From Spiroplasma mirum ATCC 29335 (GTDB taxonomy: Bacteria > Bacillota_I > Bacilli_A > Mycoplasmatales > Mycoplasmataceae), in NCBI RefSeq assembly GCF_000565195.1, contig NZ_CP006720.1, positions 434,001-498,000 of the forward strand: a stretch of DNA of 64,000 nt, read 5' to 3'. Under the pieces are notes generated by a model. That model searched no databases. It was given only the letters and a program-made list of their open reading frames with translations, and was not told the DNA's origin. This document shows, piece by piece, positions 44,717 through 54,586 of this stretch (its first letter is position 1; each line of letters begins with the position of its first letter). A program made the translations under genes and the position numbers.

Positions 44717-45385
44717 ATGAATTTAGTAATTGGCGCAATGCAAGAAGAACTGCAAGTTTTGTTAGATACTATTAAACCAATTGAAATTATTAAATATGAC
44801 CATATTAAATTATTTCAAAAGGGAACATGATTATTTTCCATTTCACAAATTGGCCAAGTAAATGCGGCTATTGCTCTAACAACCTTAATTAATGACTATA
44901 CCATTAAAAAGATATATAATATTGGAACCGTGGGCAGTTTAAAACCTGATTATGAAATTTTTGAATTATTAATTGTTGAAAAAGCATTATATACTTATGC
45001 CGATGCCAGTGAATTTGGTTATCAAAAAGGTCAAATCCCCCAGGAACCAACATTTTTTACCAGTGACCGCCAATTAATTAACCAAATTACCAAAGATGAT
45101 GAAAATCTGCGGAAAGTGGTGTTAGGAACAAGTGATATTTTTATTAATCAACAACATCATTTTAAATATCTCCAAGCAAATTTTAATAATTTAATTGATA
45201 TTGTGGATATGGAAGGAACTGCTTTTTTCCAGACAGCTTATAAATTTAACATCCCGATGTTATCAATCAAAGTTATTAGTGATTATCTCCATAATCCCAC
45301 CGCCTCAACTAGTCAATTTAAAGAAAATTTAAAATATGCTAGCATTATTATCAAAGATTTTATTTTACAATTAATGAAGATTTAG
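44717..45385 (+). CDS. mtnN: 5'-methylthioadenosine/S-adenosylhomocysteine nucleosidase
   Basis: The protein has 222 residues. MQEELQVLL supplies the catalytic-site Glu. IGTVGSL and VDMEGTAFFQTAYKFNIPMLS are the nucleoside phosphorylase family motifs (Met-Glu binds the ribose). ISDYLHN supplies the catalytic Asp. It cleaves MTA and SAH to adenine, linking methylation to the apt salvage step. AAAGGAG site, 14 bases after nadD. The family's 'SGDxF' appears as GTSDIF. Confidence 0.9.
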
Positions 45386-45587
45386 AGGAGATTGGTAGGG
45401 TTAGTTCAACATCAGAATATTTTTATGACTTTAAGAAACTATCTTGTTAAATCAGCAATTTTTTTATATAATTAATACAATAAAATTAATTTATTTAAGA
45501 CTTTATTACAATAATTACCATAGCAACATAATATTAAATTATCACCCATGACTTTATAAAATAGAATTAATTATTTTTCGAGACAAT

Positions 45588-46963
45588 ATGGGAAATTTAT
45601 TTGTTGATAGTTATCAAGGTTTATGTTTACGGTGCTGTAATAATGTTAAAAAAGTTCTTATTAATTTTAGACTAAATAATCCAACTTTTAATTTGCAAAA
45701 TTTAAAATTAATTAATTTTAATGATTCGATTTTAAAACAACAGTCAAGCAATTTTAGTAAACCGCTAGCTATTTTTTATTGTAACAAAAATTATTTGTGG
45801 TCTCTTTATTAAAAACCATCTTCATAATATTGCTAATAAGATTAATAAACCATCCAATTTTTTCCATCATCATGCTAACAATGAAATTACTAAAATACAA
45901 CGTGATCCATTATTAAGAACAACTCTTCCTAAACCGTCTTTAAGTTCTTCTCCCAAGCTTAATAATATTAATTTTAATGCAAAATTATTGCCAACTAAAA
46001 AACAATATAAAAAGTGAATTGTAATTTGAATTTTAGTTGTAATTTTAATCTTAGCGACCTCGGGAGGGTTGGTTTGATAATTTTTCTTTCGCCTAGACAA
46101 AATAGTTATTAAAGAACCGGTTATTACTTTGCAAGAATAAAGTAGTTTTCAAGAAAAAGTTTGAGGGATTACTTCTGATCAGCATAATAGTTTATATGTC
46201 TTAACTAAAGATAGTAAAATTTGAAAAAATAATAATATAAATAAATTTAAGACATTTTTTAATACCAATAATATTTCAACTGTCGGAATTAATTAAGACG
46301 ATAAATTATTTCTTGTTAAACAAACTACTAATAATCTTAATGAAATTTGAAATTATAACTTACAAGATTTAAAACAGTCTGTTAAAATTTCTAATTTTGT
46401 ATTAACAAAAAACAAAAATATTTATTTTAGTGATTTTAAGCATAATGTTTGAAAAATTAATAGTAACAATTCTTCTGTTGATATATATAGTAACTCATTT
46501 TAGTGAGGATTTTGGAATTAATTATATTGTTGTGGATGATGATGCAAATTTTTATATTGCTTCTGGTCTAGGAAAATTATTTAAAAAAGGACCAGGTCAA
46601 CAGCCACAAGGTTTAGGAACTTTAACGGGAATCACTGCTTTAAATATTGATGATAATAATCATTTGTATGTAGCAACGAAGAGAAAAGAATTATATGTTG
46701 GAAACACCAATGCTAATTTTAAACCCTTAACAAAATTAAACGAAAATATTAATTTAATTGAGTTAGATCATCAAAATTATTGATATGGGGCGTCCGCCCA
46801 AGGCAATATTTGTATGGGAGATTTAAGTGGTGCAGCTACTAAAATTGCTAGTTTAAATTATCCCGATCCCCAAATACTTATAGATCAAAGTAATAATGTT
46901 TATGTGTATAGTAAAAATACAAATAAAATTTGGCATAATTATTGTGGAAAAATAATTTTTTAA
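45588..46963 (+). pseudogene. Broken membrane-anchored repeat protein
   Basis: ATG 45588 opens a 74-codon frame with a possible metal-binding or disulphide CLRCC motif. The rest lies in shifted frames. A membrane anchor (WIVIWILVVILILATSGGLVW, about 46013-46078) is followed by repeat-like blades: VWGITSDQHNSLYVLTKDSK, TGITALNIDDNNHLYVATK, NYIVVDDDANFYIASGLGKL and ILIDQSNNVYVYSKNTNKIW. The N-L-Y-V-x-T pattern suggests a beta-propeller outside the cell. At least four stops or shifts break it. Confidence 0.7.
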
Positions 46964-46970
46964 GTATAAT
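46942..46970 (+). promoter_or_regulatory. Promoter of the 47063 unit
   Basis: TTGTGG (46942-46947), a 17-base spacer and TATAAT (46965-46970). It overlaps the 3' end of the preceding pseudogene. Confidence 0.6.
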
Positions 46971-47000
46971 TAAACAGATAATAATTGAGTACTTAAAGTG

Positions 47001-47028
47001 CCTAACATTTTTTTGTTAGGTCTTTTTT
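47001..47028 (+). terminator. Leader terminator/attenuator
   Basis: CCTAACA pairs with TGTTAGG around five T, followed by TCTTTTTT. It sits between the promoter and the ATG at 47063, the same arrangement as at 7245 and 12119. The stem also contains the CCTAA/TTAGG core of those hairpins. Confidence 0.6.
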
Positions 47029-47062
47029 ATTTAATTATTATTTTATTAGAAAGGAAAAAAAT

Positions 47063-47688
47063 ATGGCAAATCCACCGATGACACCATTAACAACATTTTT
47101 ACAATTAAAATATAAGTTTGATATCTATGCTAAACTAATTAATAATTTTACTAATCGTGAAGGTAAAGATTATAAAAATAACATGCCTGAAGCTTGAGTT
47201 CAGTGAAAAAAGAAAATGGCAGCAACATTAGGCGTAGAGAATTCAGACAAAACAAATAATTGAAAAAATGATTTTCAAAAAGAATTTTATCAAAAAATTA
47301 TAGCTATTAAAAATAAATATAATTCCCAAGTGCAATTGCAAAAATATCGGAAAGTTTGTAACCTTAAACTAACCCAAAATTTAGAAGCCTTTTTAGATAA
47401 CTATTTTGAGGTATATGATGATTTATCTATTACAATCAAAATGTATAAAAATAATTCAGATCTTAATTTTAGTAATGCAGTGGAAACTAACTGAAGAAAA
47501 ATAAAAATTTACCAAGATACTTATCAAATTAATATTAAAAATAAAATTAAGAAGAATTTTATAAAGAATTTTCTAATCAATTTCACTAACTAAGAGCTGC
47601 AAAAAAATCAGCAGAAAACTTAGTAAAAAAAAGAATCATTGTTTTAAGTATTAAAGATTTATTGAATAATTCTCAAAATAGCCTTTAA
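47063..47688 (+). pseudogene. Leader-controlled hypothetical protein, frameshifted near its end
   Basis: ATG follows AAAGGAA. The open frame gives 176 residues to TAA 47591. It is soluble, helical and rich in Lys and Asn, with segments such as WVQWKKKMAATLGVE and FYQKIIAIKNKYNSQVQLQK. In the next frame EEFYKEFSNQFH, a TAA where a TGA-Trp may have stood, and LRAAKKSAENLVKKRIIVLS look like its true end (TAA 47686). No family is recognised. It may belong with the giant proteins because of the leader, but I see no clear sequence match. Confidence 0.55.
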
Positions 47689-47692
47689 AAAC

Positions 47693-47730
47693 AATACTGT
47701 TTGAATCAATTAAACAGTATTTTATTTTTT
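47693..47730 (+). terminator. Terminator before alaS
   Basis: AATACTGTTT pairs with AAACAGTATT, then T-rich. Confidence 0.75.
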
Positions 47731-47734
47731 GATA

Positions 47735-47743
47735 TGCTATAAT
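47735..47743 (+). promoter_or_regulatory. Extended -10 promoter of alaS
   Basis: TGCTATAAT, 45 bases before the alaS ATG. No clear -35. Confidence 0.6.
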
Positions 47744-47788
47744 TCAATTGACTTTAAGAAATGATATTAATTAGGAAGGATAATATTA

Positions 47789-50533
47789 ATGCGAAAACTT
47801 ACTTCAACTGAAATTAGACAATTATGGTTGGATTTTTTTAAATCAAAAGACCACTATGAATTAAAACCAGTTTCTTTAATTCCTGTTGATGATTCATCAT
47901 TATTATGGATTAATTCAGGAGTAGCGACATTAAAACCTTATTTTGATGGGCGAAAAACACCACCAGCCAAAAGATTAACTAACTCCCAAAAATCAATTCG
48001 AACTAATGATATTGAAAATGTTGGTGATACTGCTCGTCACCATACCTTATTTGAAATGTTGGGCAATTTTTCAATTGGGGATTATTTCAAAAAAGAAGCA
48101 ATTGAATTTGCTTGAGAGTTTTTAACTTCCCCCCAATGAATTGGGTTTGACCCAGCGAAACTGTATATTACAATTTACGAGGAAGATGAAGAAGCCTATC
48201 ATATTTGAAAAGATACTATTGGTCTAAGTGATGACAGAATTATTAAGGGTGGCAAAGATACTAATTTTTGGGAAATTGGTGAAGGCCCCTGTGGACCAAA
48301 TACTGAAATTTTTTATGATCGTGGGGAAAAATATGACCCCCAACATGTTGGCTTACGCTTATTAAAAGAAGATATTGAAAATGATCGTTATTTAGAAGTA
48401 TGAAATATTGTCTTTTCACAGTTTAATAATAATGGGGATGGTACTTATAGTGAATTACCCCGTAAAAATATTGATACAGGTGCTGGTTTAGAACGAATTA
48501 CTTCTATTATTCAAGAAACCCCAACTAATTTTGAAACAGACTTATTTTTACCAATCATTAAGGCTACTGAAAAAATAATTAATAATAAGTATCAATATGA
48601 TCCTAATGATTTTTGAAAAGAACCAAGTGAACAAACAAAAATTAATACCGCTTTTAAAGTAATTGCTGATCATATTCGTGCTGCAACTTTTGCGATTGCC
48701 GATGGGGTGTTTCCTAGCAACAAGGATCGTGGTTATGTTATTCGTCGTTTAATTCGGCGTGCTAGTTTATATGGTAAAAAACTAGGAATTAATGATCCAT
48801 TTTTATATTTACTAGTAACAGAAGTTATTAATGTAATGGTTCCGTTTTATGATTATTTAATTGCTAAACAAGAAGTTATTACCCAGGCTATTAAAGATGA
48901 AGAAGTTAAGTTTTTAAATACTTTAGAACAAGGAAGTAAGTTATTTAATGAGTTAAAAGAAAAATACGGGGAAATTACCAAGGAAAATGTCTTTAAATTA
49001 TTTGAAAGTTATGGTTTTCCCATTGAACTAATTGAAGAAGAAGCTGCTGATAATAATATTAAAGTTGATAGTGCCGGGTTCTACCAACTTTTAGAACAAG
49101 CGAAAGACTTATCACGAACTAATCGAAAAAATATTAAAGCAATGCATTTACAAAATGAATTATTTACTAAGTTAGATGTTGCTAGTGAATTTGTTGGTTA
49201 TGAAGTTGAAGAAGTTAAAAATGCCAAAGTGGTCTTTATGTTTGTCCATAACCAAGAAGTAACGGAATTAACTGATCAGGAAGGTTATTTAATTTTAGAT
49301 CGCACTCCCTTTTATGCTGAAAAAGGGGGGCAAGCGGCGGACCACGGAATTATTACTAATGCAAACGCGACGATCCAAGTTGTTGATGTTCAGCAAGGTC
49401 CTAATAAGCAAAATATTCACCATGTTATTGTTAATGGCACTATTAAATTAGGAACCGAAGTGAGTGCCTCAATTGATAAGGACAAACGTTTTTACACGCG
49501 TAAAAATCACTCGGGAACCCATTTATTGCATGCTGCGTTACGAGAAGTTTTAGGAATCCACGCTATGCAAACTGGTTCTTATAATGATGAAGAACGGTTA
49601 AGAATTGATATTACCCATAACCAAAATATTACCAATGAGGAAATTAGTAAAGTTGAAGCTTCAGTTAGTCAAGCAATTAAAGGAGCGATTCCTTGTGAGG
49701 TTATTTATACTAATATGGATGAAGCTCTTAATAAATATAATGCACTGGCCTTCTTTACTGAGAAATATGATGAAATTGTGCGGATTATACGCTTTGGAAC
49801 TTACTCTTGTGAATTATGTGGAGGAACCCATGTTGCTAACTCCCAAGAAGTTGAAGATTTAATGGTAACCGGTGTGGAATCAAAAGGAGCCGGAACTTAT
49901 CGTGTACATGCCATTACTAGTTACAAAACAATTGCCTCTTATTTAAATGATGAATTTTTAAAAATAAAAAATGAGGTAATGGTATTAATTGATAAGTATA
50001 ACCAAGGCAAAGCTAACTTACAAGATGAAAACTTAGAAAGCTTATGAAATCAAATTAATGATTTAGCTGTTTCAAAAGAACACTTAAAACAACTAAAAGA
50101 TTTAATTTTAGTATTTAAAGAACAATATAAACAATGAAATAAAAAATATGCTAATTTCCGCATGCAAGAACAACTAACCCAATATCAAGATTTACCAGTT
50201 AAGACAATAAATAATATTAATGTGCTTTATCATTGTTTTAATGTTGAAATTGATTTAGCAACTTTAAAAGCATTGGTTGACAACTATAAAGCAAAATATG
50301 ACAATCTTCTAGTATTTTTTGTTGATCTCCATCACCAGGATGATTACAAATTAGTCGTTGGGGTTTCCAAAGATTTGCAACCCCATTACCAAGCGGGGAA
50401 TATTGTCAAAAAATTAAACCCGTTAATTGAAGGTAATGGTGGGGGTAATCCGAGTGTCGCCCAATGTGGATTTAAAAATAAAATGATGATGTTAACTATT
50501 ATGGAAAACTTATTTACCTATCTTGATGAATAA
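47789..50533 (+). CDS. alaS: Alanyl-tRNA synthetase
   Basis: The protein has 914 residues, with all domains present. The class II catalytic core starts [20 protein letters not shown] and includes [24 protein letters not shown] and [11 protein letters not shown]. The editing domain carries the zinc residues [11 protein letters not shown] (HxxxH) and CELCGGTH (CxxxH). The C-Ala region ends with [14 protein letters not shown]. About ten Trp are TGA. The ribosome site is AGGAAGG. ruvX overlaps its end by 8 bases. Confidence 0.97.
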
Positions 50534-50951
50534 TTATTATTTGGCCCTTGATGTTGGTAGTAAAACGATTGGGTTAGCAAGTTCCCACGGAGTTATTGCG
50601 ACCGGGCGGGGAGTCATTACCTTTCCGGAAGGAAATTTTTTGCAAGCAGTCCGTGAAGTGGTTAATTTAATTACAACAGAAAACTTTAGTCATCTGATTG
50701 TTGGCTATCCTAAAAATATGAATAATACCATTGGTCCCCGTGTTGAAATGGTTGAAGAATTTATTACAATTTTAAAAACAAAACTAGGTGATTTGGTAAT
50801 TCCAATTATTTTAGTGGATGAACGTTTAACAACAAGACAATCCCACCAAATTATGTTAGAAGCGAATTTATCACGTGCTAAGCGCAAGCAAAAAAAAGAT
50901 AGTTTAGCTGCCCAATTAATTTTAGAGACTTATTTAAGTAATCAAAAATAA
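50526..50951 (+). CDS. ruvX: RuvX/YqgF family pre-16S rRNA nuclease
   Basis: The protein has 141 residues. I use ATG 50526, which overlaps alaS by 8 bases, rather than the TTG one codon earlier. LALDVGSKTIGLA, LIVGYPKNMNNTIGPR, LVDERLTTRQS and KDSLAAQLILETYL carry the RNase-H-like acidic residues and end motif. The family is thought to mature the 16S rRNA 5' end. It is unrelated in fold to RuvA/B. Coupling to alaS is common in Firmicutes and mollicutes. Confidence 0.93.
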   Translation: MNNYYLALDVGSKTIGLASSHGVIATGRGVITFPEGNFLQAVREVVNLITTENFSHLIVGYPKNMNNTIGPRVEMVEEFITILKTKLGDLVIPIILVDERLTTRQSHQIMLEANLSRAKRKQKKDSLAAQLILETYLSNQK

Positions 50952-50975
50952 CATCTTATTGAAGATGTTATTTTA
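50947..50975 (+). terminator. Terminator after ruvX
   Basis: AATAACATCTT pairs with AAGATGTTATT, then T. Confidence 0.8.
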
Positions 50976-50990
50976 GTTTAAAATAATTTA

Positions 50991-51020
50991 TTGAATTTCT
51001 TTTTTTTTTTTTTGTATAAT
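50991..51020 (+). promoter_or_regulatory. Promoter with T14 homopolymer in its spacer
   Basis: TTGAAT (50991-50996), an 18-base spacer that is almost all T (T14 at 51000-51013), and TATAAT (51015-51020). Changes in T-run length would change the -35/-10 spacing. Confidence 0.55.
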
Positions 51021-51163
51021 TAACTTAGTCTGTTGGTAATGTTATTGATAAGACTATGGAAAAATAGCGATGGAAAAATTATTAAGCGGAAAATTAAGAT
51101 TATTGTTCACTAATATTTAAAATAAAATTAATATCAGCAATGGTATTACAAAAGCTTAGGAGT

Positions 51164-51936
51164 GTGCTAATTAAAAAAGTTATCTTAAATATGGTTTCTA
51201 TGTTTGATTTACAATTGTTCCGTTGTTATGTGTTTTCTTAGATCTAATTTTTTTGACAATCCAACCTGATCCTTAATATGGTGATTATACAACTAATTTT
51301 GATTTTTCAATAATTAACCAGTCTATTTACTTATTCGTGTGAATTTCATTAGCAACATTTGTTTATAGATTGCTTAATTAAATTAATATCCACACTAAAA
51401 ATATGCCTAGTTGAATTACAGGAAAAAATAATTTAACGCCGGATTACCGCTTTAAATGTTTTAGCTTTTATTTTATATAATGTAACTTTATTAGTTTCAA
51501 CCAATGTTGTTGGTTTTAATACTTGGTATAATATTATCAAATCTGTGTTTGAAAACATGGTTACCCCATTGTTAATTATTGGTTTTTATTTTATTTTTAT
51601 TACACCAATAATTAATAGTAAGGATTATTTTAAAAAGTATAGTTGGTATAACACCATTCACTTAGCAATTTATTTATTTTATGTTTTATTAAGAGCCGTA
51701 ATGTTAATATCATTCCCACCCCAAAACCAGGAAGTATTTACCCCATTCCCATATGAACACAATTAGATCCGCGGGTGGTTGGTTATCCACTAGTACTTTT
51801 AGGAGTGGGCGCATTATTTGTGGGAATTATTGCTCTTGCCACAGGTTTAAATTATCTAAGTAATTTACGAAACTCTCGTACTCTTGAACCAGCCCCACCA
51901 AAACCCAAAAAGTTGTTGACTAATTATGAAGAATAA
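51164..51936 (+). pseudogene. Broken multi-pass membrane protein
   Basis: GTG 51164 follows AGGAG. Pieces in several frames show membrane segments: SIYLFVWISLATFVYRLL, LNVLAFILYNVTLLVSTNVV, VTPLLIIGFYFIFITPII, TIHLAIYLFYVLLRAVM and LVLLGVGALFVGIIALATGL. The tail is short and charged with Pro (LEPAPPKPKKLLTNYEE), ending at TAA 51934. Stops lie at about 51239 and 51380 and shifts near 51435 and 51760. The layout resembles a six-helix membrane protein of unknown role. Confidence 0.65.
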
Positions 51937-52132
51937 GATTAAAGTAAATGTAAATTTACTTTTTTATTTTTATGAGATAAATGATAATAATTTGCTAAAA
52001 ATAGGAGTATACTTATATTAATCATTTAAGTAAGGCTATCAATTAATAAATAATAAAAATACATTGTACAAGTTTTTATACTAAAATCAATCAAAAAATG
52101 ATATAATTTAAAAGAATGAATTAAAATGGTCA

Positions 52133-53755
52133 ATGGGGGCAGCACAGATGAATAATTCAAAGACAAAGGGGAGAAAAGGACCTAATAATTTAGGACTTAA
52201 CCGCACACAAATAGAATTATTAAAAAAACGGGAATTAACAGATCCCAAAGAATTATTCCCAAACCGGGAAATTAAGGGTTATCGTGTTGAAGAACAAGAT
52301 TCGGCACAGAAAGCAGTTGCGAAAACAAAAAACAATCCTTTTAACAGCGACATCTTAGTATTATCCGCAACCCAAAAAACACTCTTGGATAAGCGAAATA
52401 CTTCACCAGCTGATCTTTGAAAAAATAAGGCAATTAATAATGTTGAAAAAAAAGAATCAGTTGTTATTAATAGTCTTTCGGAATTAGGGCTAAATGCCAC
52501 ACAAAAAAATTTACTAAGTCAACGTGATGTCCAACGTGGACCTAATAATGAAGATTTAATCTTAGCGGATGAAATTATTGATACTAATAAAGAAAACAAG
52601 TTACAGTTATTTAATGAAAAAGTAAAAGAAAATTCGCGAACATGAGGGTTAAACAAAACGCAATTAGAATTACTAAAACGTCGTAATAGTAAAGAACCAG
52701 GAGCTAATTTATATAATAATGCTCCGCGGGAAGGTTATCGCCCGGAAAATAATTTAACAAAAGTTCAAAATACCAAACCAAAATCAATTGAACAAATCCG
52801 GGATCAGTTAAATTTAAGTAAATCACAATTAAATTTATTATTAAAACGAAACTCAAATGCTGAAGAATGAAAAAGATATATGGAGTCTGTGGCCAAAAAA
52901 CAGGCAACTAATAAACCAAAACCACTTAAAAATCCTGACCATATTTTACAGCACCGCAAGCGATTAAAAGATACCGTGCAAGATTGAGGATTAGGTCGTA
53001 AAGTTAATGTCGGAGATAAAGTCATTAAAAATTATATTCCCGATGAACAACCAGTTGTTAAATTATTATCAACAGAATTCTTTTTACCAACTGATATTAC
53101 TAGCCAAATTAATCCGCTAGCTCAGTCGGCAAAGGTCGTTGAACCAAAAACACCACCGCAACCAAAACTAACTTCACCACCGGTAGTGGTAAAACCGTCC
53201 CCACCCGTGAATGAAGGGCAACCAGAACCTGTTAAAAAAACTAAACCAAAACGTAAAAAAGTTTTAAAAGAAGAAATTTATATTTCTGATATTGATCCTA
53301 AAAAGCGACCAAATCTTAAAAAACTAAAATATGGTGAAAATTTTTTTAACCTTAGCGAGGAAAATGAAAAAAAGGCGAACGCTAAAATTGATACCAAACT
53401 CCAAAATAAAAAACAAACCGTTGCCGAAAAAAAATTAGTTTTGCAATCCCATAAAAAATTAAAAGATTATGGTATTAATTATTATGATGAATCTAAACGT
53501 CCAAATTTAGAGTTTGATTTAACCGCCATTAAATATACAACGGCTGGTTATCATCCTAATGAGTTAAAAGCAATCGAACGACGTAGAGCATCAATTTTAG
53601 CAGAAAAACAATATAAAGAAAAATTAATTAGTAAAAATATCAAAAAAGAACAAAAGTTACAAAAAAAATTAAGTCGAAAACGCAAAAAACCACCAGTTGA
53701 CCAACCATTGCCACAAATTTTAGTAGCAAAATATGAGAATAAAAACCAAGACTAA
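52133..53755 (+). CDS. Basic repeat protein A of a three-gene cluster
   Basis: The protein has 540 residues (535 if ATG 52148 is used, which has the closer GGGGG site). The N-terminal half holds five diverged repeats of the form L-x-L-x-x-[ST]-Q-x-x-L-L-x-[KR]-R: LGLNRTQIELLKKR, LSATQKTLLDKR, LGLNATQKNLLSQR, WGLNKTQLELLKRR and LNLSKSQLNLLLKR. They are spaced about 40-60 residues apart. A Pro-rich linker follows (about 325-365), then a highly basic C-terminal half with two KRPNL motifs (DIDPKKRPNL and YDESKRPNL). It has no signal or membrane segment. Function unknown. Confidence 0.75.
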
Positions 53756-53802
53756 AGTAAACTTTATTAACATTGCCTTGGTCAGCAAAGGAGTTGACTA
53801 GG

Positions 53803-54402
53803 ATGAAACATCCGCACGATGAAGATACACAAACATTAATTAGTAAATATTTTGATGAAGTAATTACTTCTAGTGATATTGATCATACAAAGCGTCCCGG
53901 AGTTGTTTTAGAATGAGCAAAAGAAAAAGAATTATGAGAAAAGCAAATGGATGAACAAACCCAGCGGGAGTTATTACTAGCGTTAAAAAAATCGGAATAT
54001 CAAAAGCTTCATTCTTCCAAATTATCTCAGCAAGCAAAATTACACAAAATTCATCAATTTCGCTTACAAGAATTAGCTAAGCGTGCTGAATATTTAGAAC
54101 AGTTAAAGAGAACATCAGGGAAATTACCAAAAGTAAACAAAAAAATGTTAAATGCTGATGTAAAAATTGATGATGAATTAAAAACCATACCACAAATTGA
54201 TTTAGCAAAAATTGATGATGAACATGATAATAATGATAACTATGGAACAGTCTTAATGCGTGAAATTGCGCGCTCCTTATATGACGAGCATCAGATGTAT
54301 AATCGCCCGCCAGTTTCAGCAACGCCAGTAGTTGTTAATAAACCACCGAAAATAAAAAAAATTCGGGTTCGCCATCGTAAAGGTCCGAAATCAAAATGGT
54401 AG
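53803..54402 (+). CDS. Basic protein B of the cluster
   Basis: The protein has 199 residues; ATG follows AAAGGAG. It opens with an acidic N-terminus and SDIDHTKRPGV, resembling the SDIDPKKRPNL of protein A. A long charged helix (about 48-110, QKLHSSKLSQQAKLHKIHQF) follows, and the C-terminus is strongly basic (KIKKIRVRHRKGPKSKW). It lies 47 bases after gene A and is probably cotranscribed. A terminator follows. No family is recognised. Confidence 0.7.
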
Positions 54403-54405
54403 CCA

Positions 54406-54430
54406 GGATAATTTATTATCCTTTTATTTT
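54406..54430 (+). terminator. Terminator after protein B
   Basis: GGATAA pairs with TTATCC (stem extendable by one or two pairs), then T-rich. Confidence 0.65.
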
Positions 54431-54586
54431 TACAATTATGAATTAAAAATTTATAAGATAATATTATAAATAAAATATCTTAAAAATCAAGTTTTTATTA
54501 AAAAGTATTTAAAAAGTTTTAAAAATTTTATATAATTATATGGAGACATACAGAATAGGCAGATATTCAAGATAGGGGTAAAACAA

